Made by a program: the position numbers and the translations under genes
The notes under the pieces: model-generated
Databases searched by the model: none
Seen by the model: the letters and a program-made list of their open reading frames with translations, nothing else
What the model was told of the DNA's origin: nothing
DNA from: Ascidia mentula
Taxonomy: Eukaryota; Chordata; Ascidiacea; Phlebobranchia; Ascidiidae
Assembly (NCBI GenBank): GCA_947561715.1
Contig: OX387202.1
Coordinates: 5,345,001-5,409,000, forward strand
Reading direction: 5' to 3'
DNA: 64,000 bases
Part shown: one piece after another, positions 34,001-48,175 of the stretch
Layout of the letters: each line of letters opens with the position of its first letter
Numbering within the stretch: the stretch's first letter is position 1

Positions 34001-34103
34001 TATATCTTGAAATGATCTTTTCTTCATAATAATAGTTAATTAAACCTATTTGATGAGTCACCTGAGATTGATCTTCATCAAATTCATTTATGTTATTGAC
34101 CAT
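25051..34103 (-). CDS. SPIDR: SPIDR homologue: scaffold protein in homologous-recombination repair (21 exons)
   Basis: In human, SPIDR links BLM and RAD51 at DNA breaks. Exons: 34046-34103, 33582-33686, 32647-32730, 32479-32571, 32066-32178, 31662-31787, 30999-31240, 30747-30844, 30301-30374, 29720-29841, 29386-29488, 29041-29201, 28305-28472, 28051-28147, 27223-27449, 26709-26914, 26433-26630, 26176-26239, 25700-25769, 25272-25322, 25051-25176. Every junction is in phase and the total is 861 aa (human about 915). Matches to the human protein recalled from memory include ITWSSS near the N-terminus, GGLAEQL, FIIHPPW, CQDAFGVF, SFCYVL and VLGSKFG near the end. The N-terminal part is acidic and Ser-rich; the C-terminal half is the conserved DUF4503-type region. 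The C-terminal zinc-ribbon cysteines of human SPIDR appear absent. The start ATG is assigned because all frames upstream stop. Confidence 0.9.
30139..30163. repeat. (AT)n microsatellite
   Basis: About eleven TA dinucleotides in a row in a SPIDR intron (between exons 9 and 10). Simple repeat. Confidence 0.9.
31475..31543 (-). mobile_element. tRNA-derived SINE-like sequence in SPIDR intron
   Basis: The minus strand reads TGTAGCACAGTCAGTAAAGC, a good RNA polymerase III A-box context, and 40 bases later GGTTGAAACC, close to the tRNA B-box. The surrounding sequence does not form a complete clover-leaf acceptor stem, so a tRNA-derived SINE or tRNA pseudogene is likelier than a working tRNA. Confidence 0.45.
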
Positions 34104-37100
34104 GCCTTATTGCCTGCAAGAGGAAAATAAGGATGACAGCTTGAACAAACAACTGCTACTTTCTGTTTGATGTGTGTTACTTGCACGGATTAGGCCAAAA
34201 TATATGTTTGTGGATGTTGGTTTACTATAATTTACAATAAATTTGTATATTTTATTTTGCAAACTTGTCAATCTGGCATGTTCACGTTGGCGACCGCCAA
34301 TGGCGATTGGGCCGAATTGGAAAAAAAATAGGGAGAGATAAGGAATAAGGATGTATCATTTACTGATTATATAATTTAATTGATGAAAAAGCAAACACAC
34401 AAATCGAAAATATGCAGAAATCTGGAGAAGATGACCAAAAAAAAAGTCTGCACTACTACTGTCCTAGTGTCCTGTAGCAAAAATAAAAACATGAAACCAA
34501 AACACAAACAAACAACAACAGAAATTTCGCGCCACTTCCTTGTTTGCTTAAAATTTCTATGACAAGACCGATTCAGGATTCAAATTTCTGGAATACCGTG
34601 CAGCTTTTGTCTTTTCAAATGAGTTCGCTTGATGCCGTTCTACAAAACCAAGTTTCCCATGTGTGTTCCTTACAATAGCTACTGAATTGACTCCATGAGC
34701 AGACTTTTTTAATTGAAAGACAACTTGCAATATCAGGCGGCGTAAAGTTTAAATTATCCTAAGCGCGTGAGTGACTGTCCACTAATCTCTATCAGTGGTA
34801 TCACCCAGCAAACATTTTGACGTAGTTTCGACATAGATTTCGGGTTGCGTTATGGTCTATACGTAGTGTCGGAATGTTTTTTACGTAAATCTGTCGACTC
34901 GAAACTACGTCTTCAAAAACGTTTTCAAAAACGTCAACCACGTAGGCCTTACGTAGAAATGACGTTCTGTACAGTAACGTTTAAAACCAACGTTTCCTAG
35001 ACATTTATTATAACATTATGTTTACGTAAATCTGTCGACTAAAAGCTACGTCTTCAAAACGTTTTTCAAAACATCAACCACATACGTAGAATTGACGTTG
35101 TGTGCAGTCACGTTCAAAACCAACATTGGCTGGACATTCGTAATAACGTTATGTTTACGTAGAAATGTCGACTCGAAATGACGTTATTGTGACGTAACTG
35201 CTTACGTCGCGAAAGGACATTTTGTTTTACGTTTTTTACGTCACAGGATTCGTCTATAAAACGTTCACGCGAATGTTTCTTTTACGTAAAAACCTTGACT
35301 AGTGCGACGTAGTTTAGCCAAGGTTTCGGAACGTTAGGATAATGTTGAAATCAACGTCTAATCTACCAACGATCTGACGATTTTGAAACGTTACTTTCAA
35401 CGCCAGATATACCTTACAAAAAATTTAAATTTTGTTAATTAATAATTTTTGGTTTATCTTGCCAACGCCTGCACAATAAACACTACCTGTTGGAACCAAC
35501 GTAACTCGACATAAATTATGAAAAATAGCAATATATACAATATACGATGTTAAAGTTTAATTACCTTTTCTTTCTGTAGGTTCCTTGTCCTGCTTTTTAG
35601 AATCATTTTGCCTTGGAACTTTTGAGGTCAACTTTACCAAATAATTTTTTTAACAAATAATTTCACACAAAACAAAACTTTGAAAAACTTTCCCGCCAAC
35701 CAGTTTCACTCCCACTAGCCGAGGCAAGGCCAATTACGCCAAATTTTATTTTGCGAATATGTGAGGTATGCGGTACGTTGTCGACTTGCCAGACTTTGAC
35801 CACACGATGTTGCAAATCCACAAGAGTCGAACTATAGCGATGTCGGTGGACAGCCAAGTAAGAGCGAAACAACTAAGCATTTCTACGTGCCAGTCACATA
35901 GCAAAAGCGCGATGGTGGTGTCTTGTCTTCAAACAAGTTGTCAGTCTCTCATAAGGGATCTTCATATTGCAATCAATACACATTATTTGACACTGAATAC
36001 CAAGAAATCCGTATACCAGTAAAAATAAATGAATTAAAAGTTGGTAGCCTTGGATAAATCGTGCCAAATCGTGGAAAATTCAATGACTGCCCTGGAAATT
36101 ACCAACAAACTATAGGTTGCGTAGTTAGCAGTGGAATGCCCAGTCATAGTGTCAACAGTATAGTTGGGCTGGTTACAATCTTAAAGTTCATGTGACACGG
36201 TCATGGCAACTTAGTATAAAACTAATGGAAAAGTAGCGGGGACCAAAAATCATAAACCTTTTTCGCTGTGGCGAAATTGACATCACACAAGGCACTCGCG
36301 CCCAAAAAATGCATTGTTTAGATAGGAGATGGCGCCATATATTGCAGATATCGAATAGTTTCAAACATAGGAGAATCCATAATTTACGTCACCTAAAAGG
36401 TCAGGACAAGGTTTTACATCATACAAAAATACGTCACTGTGACGTCACAAACCAAAGGCTTATTTGTCCCTGATGGTCGGAAGACCAGCACCAATGGCAT
36501 TACTCTGTGCTTCGATAAGACGGTGATGGTGCGTTTCTTTGCTCAGTGACATTACATGACGTCATTTTGGGTGTGATGTCATAACTTTAACCTCAACACT
36601 TTTGTGCTGACTTAATTGGTCAAAACAGCGGCTATTTGGTCAGCTCAAATTAACATCATAATCAGTTTGTTGCACTTGTTCATTTTTTGTGCCTAGTATA
36701 ATGCAAAACCATACTAAACCAGTTTTACAGTGTTTTCCATTCCTACGCATAAGGCTTGTTGCCAGCACTCGCACGACTAAAGCGCCTTCTATGACGTCAC
36801 GCAATAATAATGTCGCTTTCACATGATTTCGTTCGCAGCGATTTAAAACGCAACTTTGATCAGAAACCAGTCCTCGTATCAAGCTACTTTTATTTCCGAA
36901 AATGTTTCAAAGTTGTGACCATCTCTTAGTTTAATTATTAATGTATCAAATTTGCTTAGTATCCAATGTACAAGACAGCCAAATTCCTGTGTTGCTAACT
37001 TTTTCTTTAAATTGTGTCATGATTTGTATTCTGTGCAGTTCCATACAATAGACGTGATTCTTAGCAAGCGAACACTTGCAGTGGGCAAAAAAACATGAAG

Positions 37101-37615
37101 AAGTGATAACCGCATGCTTGCGACAAAACGTTGGACTATGACGTCATCTTTCACAGTGCACAACCATTGTTGTTTCATATTTGGTCAACAGTGGCTTACA
37201 ACTGTCGTCTATAGTAAAAGCGTGCAATGGAGAATAGAATTGCTTGCCAAAGGCCAAAAATGTGTTGACCAAATTTACATCTTGTTTCCAATCGAATTCT
37301 TCTGACGAACCTAAGCAGATAAACGTAAAATTTACCTCGGCACAAGCGATGCAGCCCTCCTTGCGGTTAGTTGGCAGACAGTTTACCAACATAGCTTGCT
37401 TCAGTAGTTTTCGGCAGTCGTTGACTGATTATTATGTGGTCATAAGGGTGTGTATATTAAAGCAATGTTTACATTTGTAATGCTCCAACAATTAGATTTT
37501 ACAACTATTTCTGAATGAGTTGATTTTCTGATTGTTAGAGTGCAGGTTACTGCAGGCATAACGCGTAAAGTTAAAATGTGTTCCGTTATGTGGGGGTATT
37601 TAATGTACATCAGGG
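34104..37615. other. Upstream region of SPIDR; no protein-coding gene recognised
   Basis: Besides the ACGT-rich repeat, AG/GT-bounded sequence at about 35575-35640 on the minus strand could be a 5' non-coding exon of SPIDR. Its frames all run into stops before the assigned ATG when joined to the acceptor at 34113. Several TGACGTCA-like sites occur at 36,400-37,150. Other reading frames here resemble nothing known. Confidence 0.4.
34820..35420. repeat. ACGT-rich imperfect tandem repeat (about 135-140-bp period)
   Basis: Three diverged units start at about 34880, 35021 and 35154. Each begins TTACGTA followed by a T-GTCGACT core, then ACGTCTTCAAAACG or similar and an ending such as TAACATTATG. 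ACGT and AACGTT tetramers or hexamers recur every 10-20 bases. It lies upstream of SPIDR and could be part of a transposon. Confidence 0.65.
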
Positions 37616-37629
37616 GTGTATGTTAATGA

Positions 37630-37992
37630 CATGCTGATATTCCTTGGGGTGTCAGTTGACGACGATTTCGTAAATAAGGTGGCTGAAATGACGTCATTCG
37701 AAGGTTTCAAGAATCTCGCAAACGTCAATATTTCTACAAACCAATCGAGCGCCACTGACATTAAAAAATCACGCTATCAAAATTTATTGAAAATATTTTC
37801 TCCTCGGTCGCCTTTAGACAAATTGTTTTCTACAACTTTTGTTGTTTCAAAACGAGCTTACTATGATCAGGACAAAATGGAGATTGGAAGAATCACGTGA
37901 CAGTCCAGCAATCGGAACTGATTGACGCAAAGTGGAGGAAATACTTGGACAAACAAATGTTACATTTATTGACGAATAATATCTATTTTTGA
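37630..37992 (+). pseudogene. Cytosolic sulfotransferase (SULT) C-terminal relic
   Basis: One frame reads IFLGVSVDDDFVNKVAEM then TSFEGFKNL, matching the region of SULT enzymes before the C-terminal PAPS-binding loop. From about 37867 a different frame reads NGDWKNHVTVQQSELIDAKW and continues KYLDKQM to a stop at 37990. This matches the GDWKNHF motif and the terminal helix of the same family. The two parts are separated by a frame change and about 100 bases of unrelated sequence. No upstream exons with the N-terminal PKSGTTW motif are seen. A truncated, frameshifted gene is the simplest reading; a lone 3' exon of an unusual gene is possible. Confidence 0.6.
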
Positions 37993-38172
37993 TGACCGAG
38001 CCTTCGCATTGTTATTTGTTCGTTTTCGATTAGATCACCTTCCAATTTACGAGCAACAAATAAAAAATAATCATGTTATTCGGCTCAATTCGAATAACAG
38101 ATTCGGTTCGGCATGTCCCTGGTTATAATTGGAAGAATTTACTTAATTCGCGTTTCGAGGCTCGATTCCAAG

Positions 38173-41030
38173 TCAGTTATTAAACAGTTTTTTCAGTAAC
38201 GGAGGTGGTGGGTAACCGAATAACAAGTAATCGTCCAATAACAAGTTGTAGAGCTGCATCACTCGCTCACGTGGTTTCACGGTTGAGTAGTAGCGCAGAA
38301 CCATGTCGTCATCGGTTTTATTTTGGTATGGAGGCCTGAGTTGCAATTCTTCAGATGCTCCAATCATTCGCAAAATGTATCTGAAGAAAGTTTGCAGCAT
38401 CAAGAAATGTCACAAAAAATAATTGTTGCAACTAGCTTTCTATATTAGTGTTGCTCTTTGTTTTCCTGTGTTAATTTTGTAATACATCGCAGATTGTTCA
38501 AAGAAAATTGCTAACTAACTGGTAGAGAAAGAAAATATATTCTGACTAAACAACTGTTTTTTTACCAACATGCCTCTGATTAACTTAATATAGTTTATCG
38601 TAGCTAAGCTGTCTCTATGATCAGTGTTTCGACGTCACATAGAAATATAATTTGCGAAACGATGCTGATCGACTACATACCGGGGTACCTTGGTATCAAC
38701 ATCCTCTAGTTCAGTGGTTCTTATCCGGGGGGGGGGGGGGGGGGGGGGCGCGCGCCCTCACCCCATGGGGTCGTCAACCGATTCTCATGGGTAGCGCAAG
38801 CTCTATACCAAAACTTAATTTTTTGTAGTGACTTCTATGTCCTATGCTGTCTGTTATATTTTTCTTACAGTTTCCGAACAAAAGTATTTTGCTTTAAACG
38901 AAAAATCCGCCAGTGCAGTTAAGTAACTGTTACGTCACAAAGAAACTATTGCGTCACAAAATACCTTTAGTGATGATTAATCTGTTTCGTCACAAACCGT
39001 TTATTGGTCCCGTAACTTTTAATTTAAATAAGAAAGCTTAAATTGATACAAATTATGTTTTTATCGTGTTGCAGTGTTTATCTAGCTAGCTTATTTACGT
39101 TGATCGACAAAAACACAAGTGCTTTTGGTATGAAACTTATTTACAGTTTGGAGGGGCGTAAGGCACAAGTCCGTTACTAAAAGGGGGCGTGATAGAAAAA
39201 AGGTTAAGAACCACTGCTCTTGTTGAATACTTTACAAAACGCTTCAAACATTTTACACTTTCACTAAACCAGGACCCTTCTACCAAATGATGTCGTGACT
39301 AAAAAAACGAATCGTACTTGGAATCTTCATCAATTGTTTCTTGATGTCCTATGACGTCATAATCAAAATCACAGGGCTGGCAAAGTGATGAGTATTTTTC
39401 CCAGTGTTGGTTGTCAGAGTGTAGAGAGGCTGGGTAGTTGAGAACCAAGTAGTTGATGAATGTGTTAAAATCTGGAGCTTTCCTTTCTGTAACAAAACGA
39501 TTTTTTTGCCATGTCATGTTTGAGTTGTATAGATGTGTTTTCCATGAAGTATAGAAGCTCATATTTTTTTTTCACATTGATACATTTTTGTAGGAACTTT
39601 TGTTAAAGTAAATGCAAATCTATAGACTTTAAAGTATGAAGTAATTTGGCGAAATATCGTTCAAATACTGCTTAGCTTAAGAAAATAAGTTGAAGTTAAT
39701 GAAACATTCATTGTCGAAACGCACCACATCAACTTATTGAGAATTTACTGAAACTTACTGTTAGAAACCAGGTCGGATTTATCCCCATATTTTAGTTGAA
39801 TTCTTTCGGCAATTTTTCGCATGCTTCCTGCAGGTCCTTCCAATTTTGATCTGTACGCCGAAACCAAACGTTCCATAGGTTCGCGAACCACCGTCATTTT
39901 AAACCAATCTTTCTTTAGAAACGAATCTTTTTCAAATCTTTTCGTCTGATATAACTTCTTAAATTCTGAATTAAATTTTCTGCCCTGTAACAATCATAAA
40001 TATTTGCAATTTCAATTATTGAAAACATTAAACAAATATTTTTCTTGCTGAATGCTAAAAAAGATTCTGGAACTCTGCAATATTTGAGGTTTTAATTAAG
40101 TTTTGGACAGAGGGTTTTGTATCATTTTAGGCGAGGTTTTATGTGAGCTGCACAACAGATAGCGAAATTTATTTTGAAAATCAAAAAGTTTTTTATGTAA
40201 TAAATTTGGAATAAACTTAGCTGTCCCAAATTTTATGTTTGGCATAATATTGAAATTTACCGTTAGATTTACTCCAATCATATTCGTAAACAGTTTTTTC
40301 CAGTTGGTTATACCAGTTTTGGGGATTTGGCAGAAAATGGTTTTGTATTTTTCTGAATATATCAGAGCTTCTCGTATGTTGCTCTTGTTATGATGAAAAC
40401 CTGCAAAAAAGAGAAATGAGAGAAGTGCAGGTAGAGATATTGCACGATAACTATGAAATTTGAATGCGTACGATATTCGGTGAACTTTGAAAATACAGCA
40501 AATATTGTGACATTTTGTGAATTTCGTACAAAATGCAGTTTAAAATTATACAAACATGTCGACATCTACCATTACACGAACTATTATTCCAACTCAGAGA
40601 GACAACAAAACTTGTGTACTGAGTAAAATGTATGGTATCTACTTAATAACTTACTTAAATTCGCACATATGTCTCGGAGATGTGATTTCCTTTCGTGCAT
40701 TCTTGACCGAACTTCATCAAGTTTTTTGTGAAAAAAAATCGGTGGCTTACTTTTGTTGACTAGGACGAACAGAGAGTTTTGTAAGGATTCAGGAATATGA
40801 CGGCGGGTTTCAGTTGGGACATTGTATATTTCCATGCTGATTAAGGTAAGCATGAAAAGGGCACAAAGTGCAGCAGCCATATTACGTTTGGTCACAAACC
40901 GCAATCGTTTAAACATTTTCGGTTGATGCTGCAATGGTAAAAGCATGTTCATTCCCAATACAGTAAAGCCATTGTAATAATTATGACAGTTTAGCAGGTA
41001 ACTGTGTATATCGGCATTTAACTCCATCAT
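38173..41030 (-). CDS. Golgi carbohydrate sulfotransferase, CHST8-14 type (5 exons)
   Basis: Type II Golgi enzyme that transfers sulfate from PAPS to glycans. Exons: 40655-41030, 40261-40400, 39759-39984, 39318-39486, 38173-38380; all phases fit and give 372 aa, the usual family length. A membrane anchor lies at about 51-69. The 5'-phosphosulfate loop CQIPKTGITNW is at 149-159, and the 3'-phosphate motif VVREPMERLVSAY is at 204-216. The HW...LCQPCDFDYDVIGHQET block and the C-terminal LLLDDYLLFGY are typical of the HNK-1/chondroitin/dermatan sulfotransferase group (Sulfotransfer_2). Met39 (MFKRLRF) would give a more usual short cytoplasmic tail and may be the true start. The acceptor specificity cannot be told from sequence alone. 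Confidence 0.9.
38712..39216. mobile_element. hAT-type MITE, 505 bp, with G22 run
   Basis: The left end CAGTGGTTCTTATCC and the reverse complement of the right end CAGTGGTTCTTAACC match at 14 of 15 bases. Flanking octamers CTCTAGTT (38704-38711) and CTCTTGTT (39217-39224) match at 7 of 8. The termini are of hAT type. A run of 22 G (38727-38748) sits just inside the left end. The element lies in the CHST-like gene's last intron (exons 4-5) and encodes nothing. Confidence 0.8.
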
Positions 41031-41739
41031 TTACTACAGCCAACATACAACCACTGGCCTTCTTGCTTATGGTTAGAAAACTGACTAATATTACATTTGC
41101 ATCTATCGCTGCATTGTACAGCATGTCAAGTAGTGCACGCATCATTAAATGCTTACGACAGCGTTTACTTTTAAATCAATCATGACCTTTAACTTTAGGC
41201 AAAGCATGTTTTGTACACTGCCACATGAACAACTCGAAAAACTAATCATGGTTTCTAAACTGTAATAGTCTCTAGAAACTAAGGGTGGTGTTTTCATCGC
41301 CCACGCATCCCGGGAAGTCATTCATCTCGGTCCCGTTGCTTTAATATTTCCTTCCTGTTGCCTCATTTTAGACATCTGAATGGCGCAACGATAGGTTTTA
41401 GCTATTGTTATACAATTTAATAGAAATATCGAAGTCTCTACGATGTTTGTTGTGAATATACTAAGAGTTACCAGAATGCTTCAATAACAGTTTGTTATCG
41501 CAAAAACTTTAAACCTTATTTCAATAAAATTTATTTGTAGTAACTGAATGGTTTTTGTTTAAAACTCATCGAAATGTTTGTATTTCATTGGTACATTATT
41601 GCCTTTATTACGCCCGGGCACGTCCAAATTTACGGTTCGTGGTTCTTGTCAGCAAACGTGTCCCCTATCACCGTTCAATCTCTTATGGGTTGCATTCTGA
41701 GACGACCAACGAGTGGCAAACCGATTTTTCTTCTGCACG

Positions 41740-42027
41740 TTAAGTGTTGGACAAGTTTAAGTCTGCCAGTATAGGAGTTTTGTCATGGTGTAGAAAATTT
41801 AACCATGCTGGTTTGTAACGACCGTGGTTACACAGGGTACAATGCCCGCAGGGATAAGACCCAGGTATTTCGACTTTAGGGCAAATTGCCTCAAATGTAA
41901 CAGCAGGTCTGTTTGTCACCATCCAATTGGGTTTGGGCTGTTTTTCTTTGTCTGTCAACCTTAATAGCATTGGGAACTGCGAAGGCCAAGTAATTGTCTT
42001 AGTTTTATCCGTTGTCCGCCTACACAT
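41740..42027 (-). mobile_element. Possible retroelement relic (PCGHCTLC motif)
   Basis: A 95-codon minus-strand frame contains SYPCGHCTLCNHG. A CxxCxxC cluster of this form precedes the GIY-YIG or terminal region of some reverse-transcriptase retroelements. No reverse transcriptase domain is seen nearby, so this is at best a short fragment, and the match could be chance. Confidence 0.25.
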
Positions 42028-42387
42028 ATTTTGGAAATCGTCAGAGTTACTGCAACAGAATGGGGAATGATAACCAGAATCACTTTAATGAGGATCAAAG
42101 AGTAAACGAAACCTTCGGTTTACACATACTAATATACAGGGATCCAGAAGTATGGAAGTGTCACTCTCTCTTTACTCAAATAAAAGACAGATCCGCTTAA
42201 TTCTCTCATGTAAATATTAACCTCTTTACTTCCTTGTTTCCATGTTCGCAGGAATATTACATGCAATGGCATGATTGGCAAGATCGCCCCACTGCGAAGG
42301 TCCTTGCTTGGCGATCACAGCTATCGTATCGCGATCATTAGGTTTGCAGGGTTGGCAACCCAGGCAATGCAGCCTAGCTGTTTTATG

Positions 42388-42945
42388 ATCAATCGCACGT
42401 GTGATGAAGTACGCAGGATGGGCAACATTACTTTCAGGCGTAAAAAGGATAACAAACGAAAGTGCGAACGTACGACGAAAATATCGGTGTACATCGAAAC
42501 AACCACTTTTTCCTGACATGTTGGAGCAAGATTTGAAAAATCAAGCTCCCGGTGACTTTTGAGCTCACGATCCTGGGCTAACCAGGCCCAACGCTCTACC
42601 AACTGAGCTACAGGAGCTCAGTGGTTTCACGGGGTATATTGTGGCCAAGGTACACTGGTGCGCAAGTGCACAACTGGCCAGGCAACCTTCACATATACGT
42701 AGGGGATCTCTACCACCGTATCAGATAACGCAGTAATATTTCATGCAATGGCATGATTTTTCAAATCTTGCTCCGACTTGTCAGGAAAAAGTTGTTGTTT
42801 CGATGTACACCGATATTTTCGTCGTACGTTCGCACTTGCGTTTACTCGCACTTTCGTTTGTTATCCTTTTTACGCCTGAAAGTAATGTTGCCCATCCTGG
42901 GTACTTCATCACACGTGCGATTGATCATAAAACAGACGGTGATTA
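42388..42945. repeat. Inverted repeat enclosing a tRNA-like element
   Basis: About 150-170 bases at 42388-42542 recur as reverse complement at 42768-42940 with small indels. In the second arm a 13-bp insertion follows TTCGCACT. A 27-base direct repeat around ATGCAATGGCATGATT (about 42250 and 42730) lies outside the arms. Between the arms is a tRNA-like sequence. The composite looks like two SINE-like copies in opposite orientation. Confidence 0.65.
42545..42617 (-). tRNA. tRNA-like sequence, probably SINE head or tRNA pseudogene
   Basis: The 73 bases fold with a seven-pair acceptor stem (GCTCCTG/CGGGAGC), a D-stem GCTC/GAGC and a canonical A-box TAGCTCAGTTGGTAGAGC. An anticodon-like hairpin TGGGC-CTGGTTA-GCCCA would present GGT. 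The T-arm is degenerate: CTCAAAA replaces TTCGAAT and the last stem pair is broken, so the B-box is weak. It lies inside a repeat, which favours a tRNA-derived SINE head over a working threonine tRNA. Confidence 0.5.
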
Positions 42946-43585
42946 CGTTCTGTGATCAGTGATGCTGTTTGCTGTTTAAAGGGTTTTGCTTTGGTCATAA
43001 CGGTCAGGTCGCAACCTGTCTTTTCGCAACCCATCACCTCCCAGTGCAAAAATGTCCTTTATTTGGGAACCTCATGTGTGGTTTTATTGGTGTCCATGCT
43101 GTTTTTTGTTTCCATGCGTTTATATACATAGCATAACCGTTGCATGCAAAGAAAATAATAATTGATTTAGATAATTCTCACCACTGTGTTAAGTCCGATA
43201 TTAGAATATTGTATTGAAATCAACGAGAAACAAAAAATGCCTGTTTAGGTTAGTTTTAGAGAACTTATTGTTTGCGATCACACGGAATCATATTTATCTA
43301 TTGTGTCGTGATTAAACTACTTTAAAATGTCAAATTTGGGCTGTGTTTCAAAACTTTCGTGTCTTTTCTTGTATTATTTTACTTGTTACACCTTCGTATC
43401 GTAGTTAGTGAATTCTGGGCTATTTTATGTTGCAATTTTGAGTTTGGCCTTCTTAGAATGTGGATTTTAACTTAATTACGTGTAAATAGCCGTGTTTGAA
43501 ATATACTTTATTTGTCTTTTAAATACAAGCATACGAAAATAATTTCGCTCGGCCACACATAAAAACCAAACACAGACATTTCTAA

Positions 43586-46718
<3,133 letters not shown>

Positions 46719-46830
46719 AGATATCTTGATTACGTTGATATCGAAACTGGAGAGAAACCGCTTTTTCTTTTAAGAAAAGGCTCAATTACTTACATCAAAT
46801 GTTGTCCAATAAAAAAAGCGCACTTCAACA
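46719..46830 (+). pseudogene. GNAT-like N-acetyltransferase relic (C-terminal end)
   Basis: ATATCTTGATTACGTTGATATCGAAACTGGAGAGAAACCGC matches the DYVDPETGEKP segment of the intact gene at 56098-56763. It is followed by a diverged tail ending AGCGCACTT. Only about the last 40 codons remain and the frame is broken. Confidence 0.7.
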
Positions 46831-47984
46831 GTTTTGTGCAATTTCAACAGGATAATTGTTCCGCGATTTTAAACATTAACAACTCTAATAAGTGATGAGA
46901 AATTTTGTTGGTGAGATTTTGTGCACTTCGTGTAAAGTGGCAACACGAGAAAAGGTGAGAAAACGTGAAAAAAATACACACTGCACGCTTTGGTGCACAC
47001 CACTTGCACCCCACAAGGTGGATATTATTATGTTATTCTTGTTGCTTTCAATAAAAAACATTCTAATGGTATAAGGAACAAAACCTGTCCCAGGTAATTT
47101 TTACTTCAAGGGATATTCTCCTAACATAAATTTATGCCCATGCGATGTCGCTGTTGCGGTGCAAAAACAAATTAAATTTTTCAAGGTTTTTTCGCGTTTA
47201 AGTGTCTTTTCTCACTTTTTTGAGTTCAACAAAATAAGTTAAGTTGCGCGTGTCAATGCTGAGTTAACACAAGGTGAAAAAGATATACATGATAGATAAA
47301 GGTTAAACTACTGATGAATGAAGATAATTTCAACGTCTATTCGCAATTAAACAAGTAATGGTTTTGGATGTTTCCGCATGATAACCTTGTTTCCGCATGA
47401 TCTGTGAAGCGGAAACAAAGGGATAGTCAAAATTCAAAGACCAGCAAACATCTGATGGAACATAGGAAACAAAGACAAGTTGACAAAGGATTGTGAATAC
47501 GTTGCGACTAAACTACTGTCACGGAATTATTTCCTACTTCGGTCCAGACCCTGCAGTAACGGCTCACCACTAAAACCAAAGTCTCTCACGCTGGTTCTCT
47601 AAATAGGCTTCTCTATAATTAAAGGGCTAAAACGATGCTAAGACGCGCATACATTCAGTGAAAAACAATACAACCATAGATACTCTTCTCGTTCGGCGAT
47701 TACCACCCGTACAACACAACGCCCATCTCCAAAACTAACCGGGTCGTACCGAAAGCTTTGCCCGGCCAATCAACGTACACGGAAATCAATGGGGCGTTAC
47801 GGGACGACGTGGCAAACATAGAAAAACGACAATTTGTGAAAATAACGTGCGAGAAAAGATGGAAACATAAACTAAAGTGCGATGGGATGTGCGTATAAGT
47901 AACAAGAGTGATTTAAATAAACAACACAGGTGAACAAAGAAAGCATAAAGAAAAGAATTAGTGTCTGTGTGTCGTGTGTCGTTT

Positions 47985-48175
47985 TCGCTACACTACTAAC
48001 CGTTTACGCTCAGCGTGCAGTTAAACGTGGATATAAAGTATACACGATATTCGATATAGTGATTACGTTGATCCCGAAACTGAAGAGAAATCACTTTCCG
48101 GTTTTTCTTCAATTCATAAAAAGGTTCAGTTGGTTTCTCGAAAGTTGCTAGAATATAAACGCGCACTTTGAGGGA
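47985..48175 (+). pseudogene. GNAT-like N-acetyltransferase relic (C-terminal third)
   Basis: The sequence from TCGCTACACTACTAACCGTTTACG to CGCGCACTTTGAGGGA aligns with codons about 160-221 of the intact paralogue plus its stop context. One-base changes break the frame (for example GTGATTACGTTGATCCCGAAACTG is out of frame with the preceding part). No N-terminal portion is attached. Confidence 0.75.

Noticed and set aside
37144..37392. 82-codon minus-strand ORF considered as an extra sulfotransferase exon
   Set aside because: No sulfotransferase motif is present, and no splice-compatible neighbour could be found.
42226..42955. Several ORFs of 70-97 codons
   Set aside because: They are the same repeat arm read in opposite orientations; the peptides are by-products of the inverted repeat.
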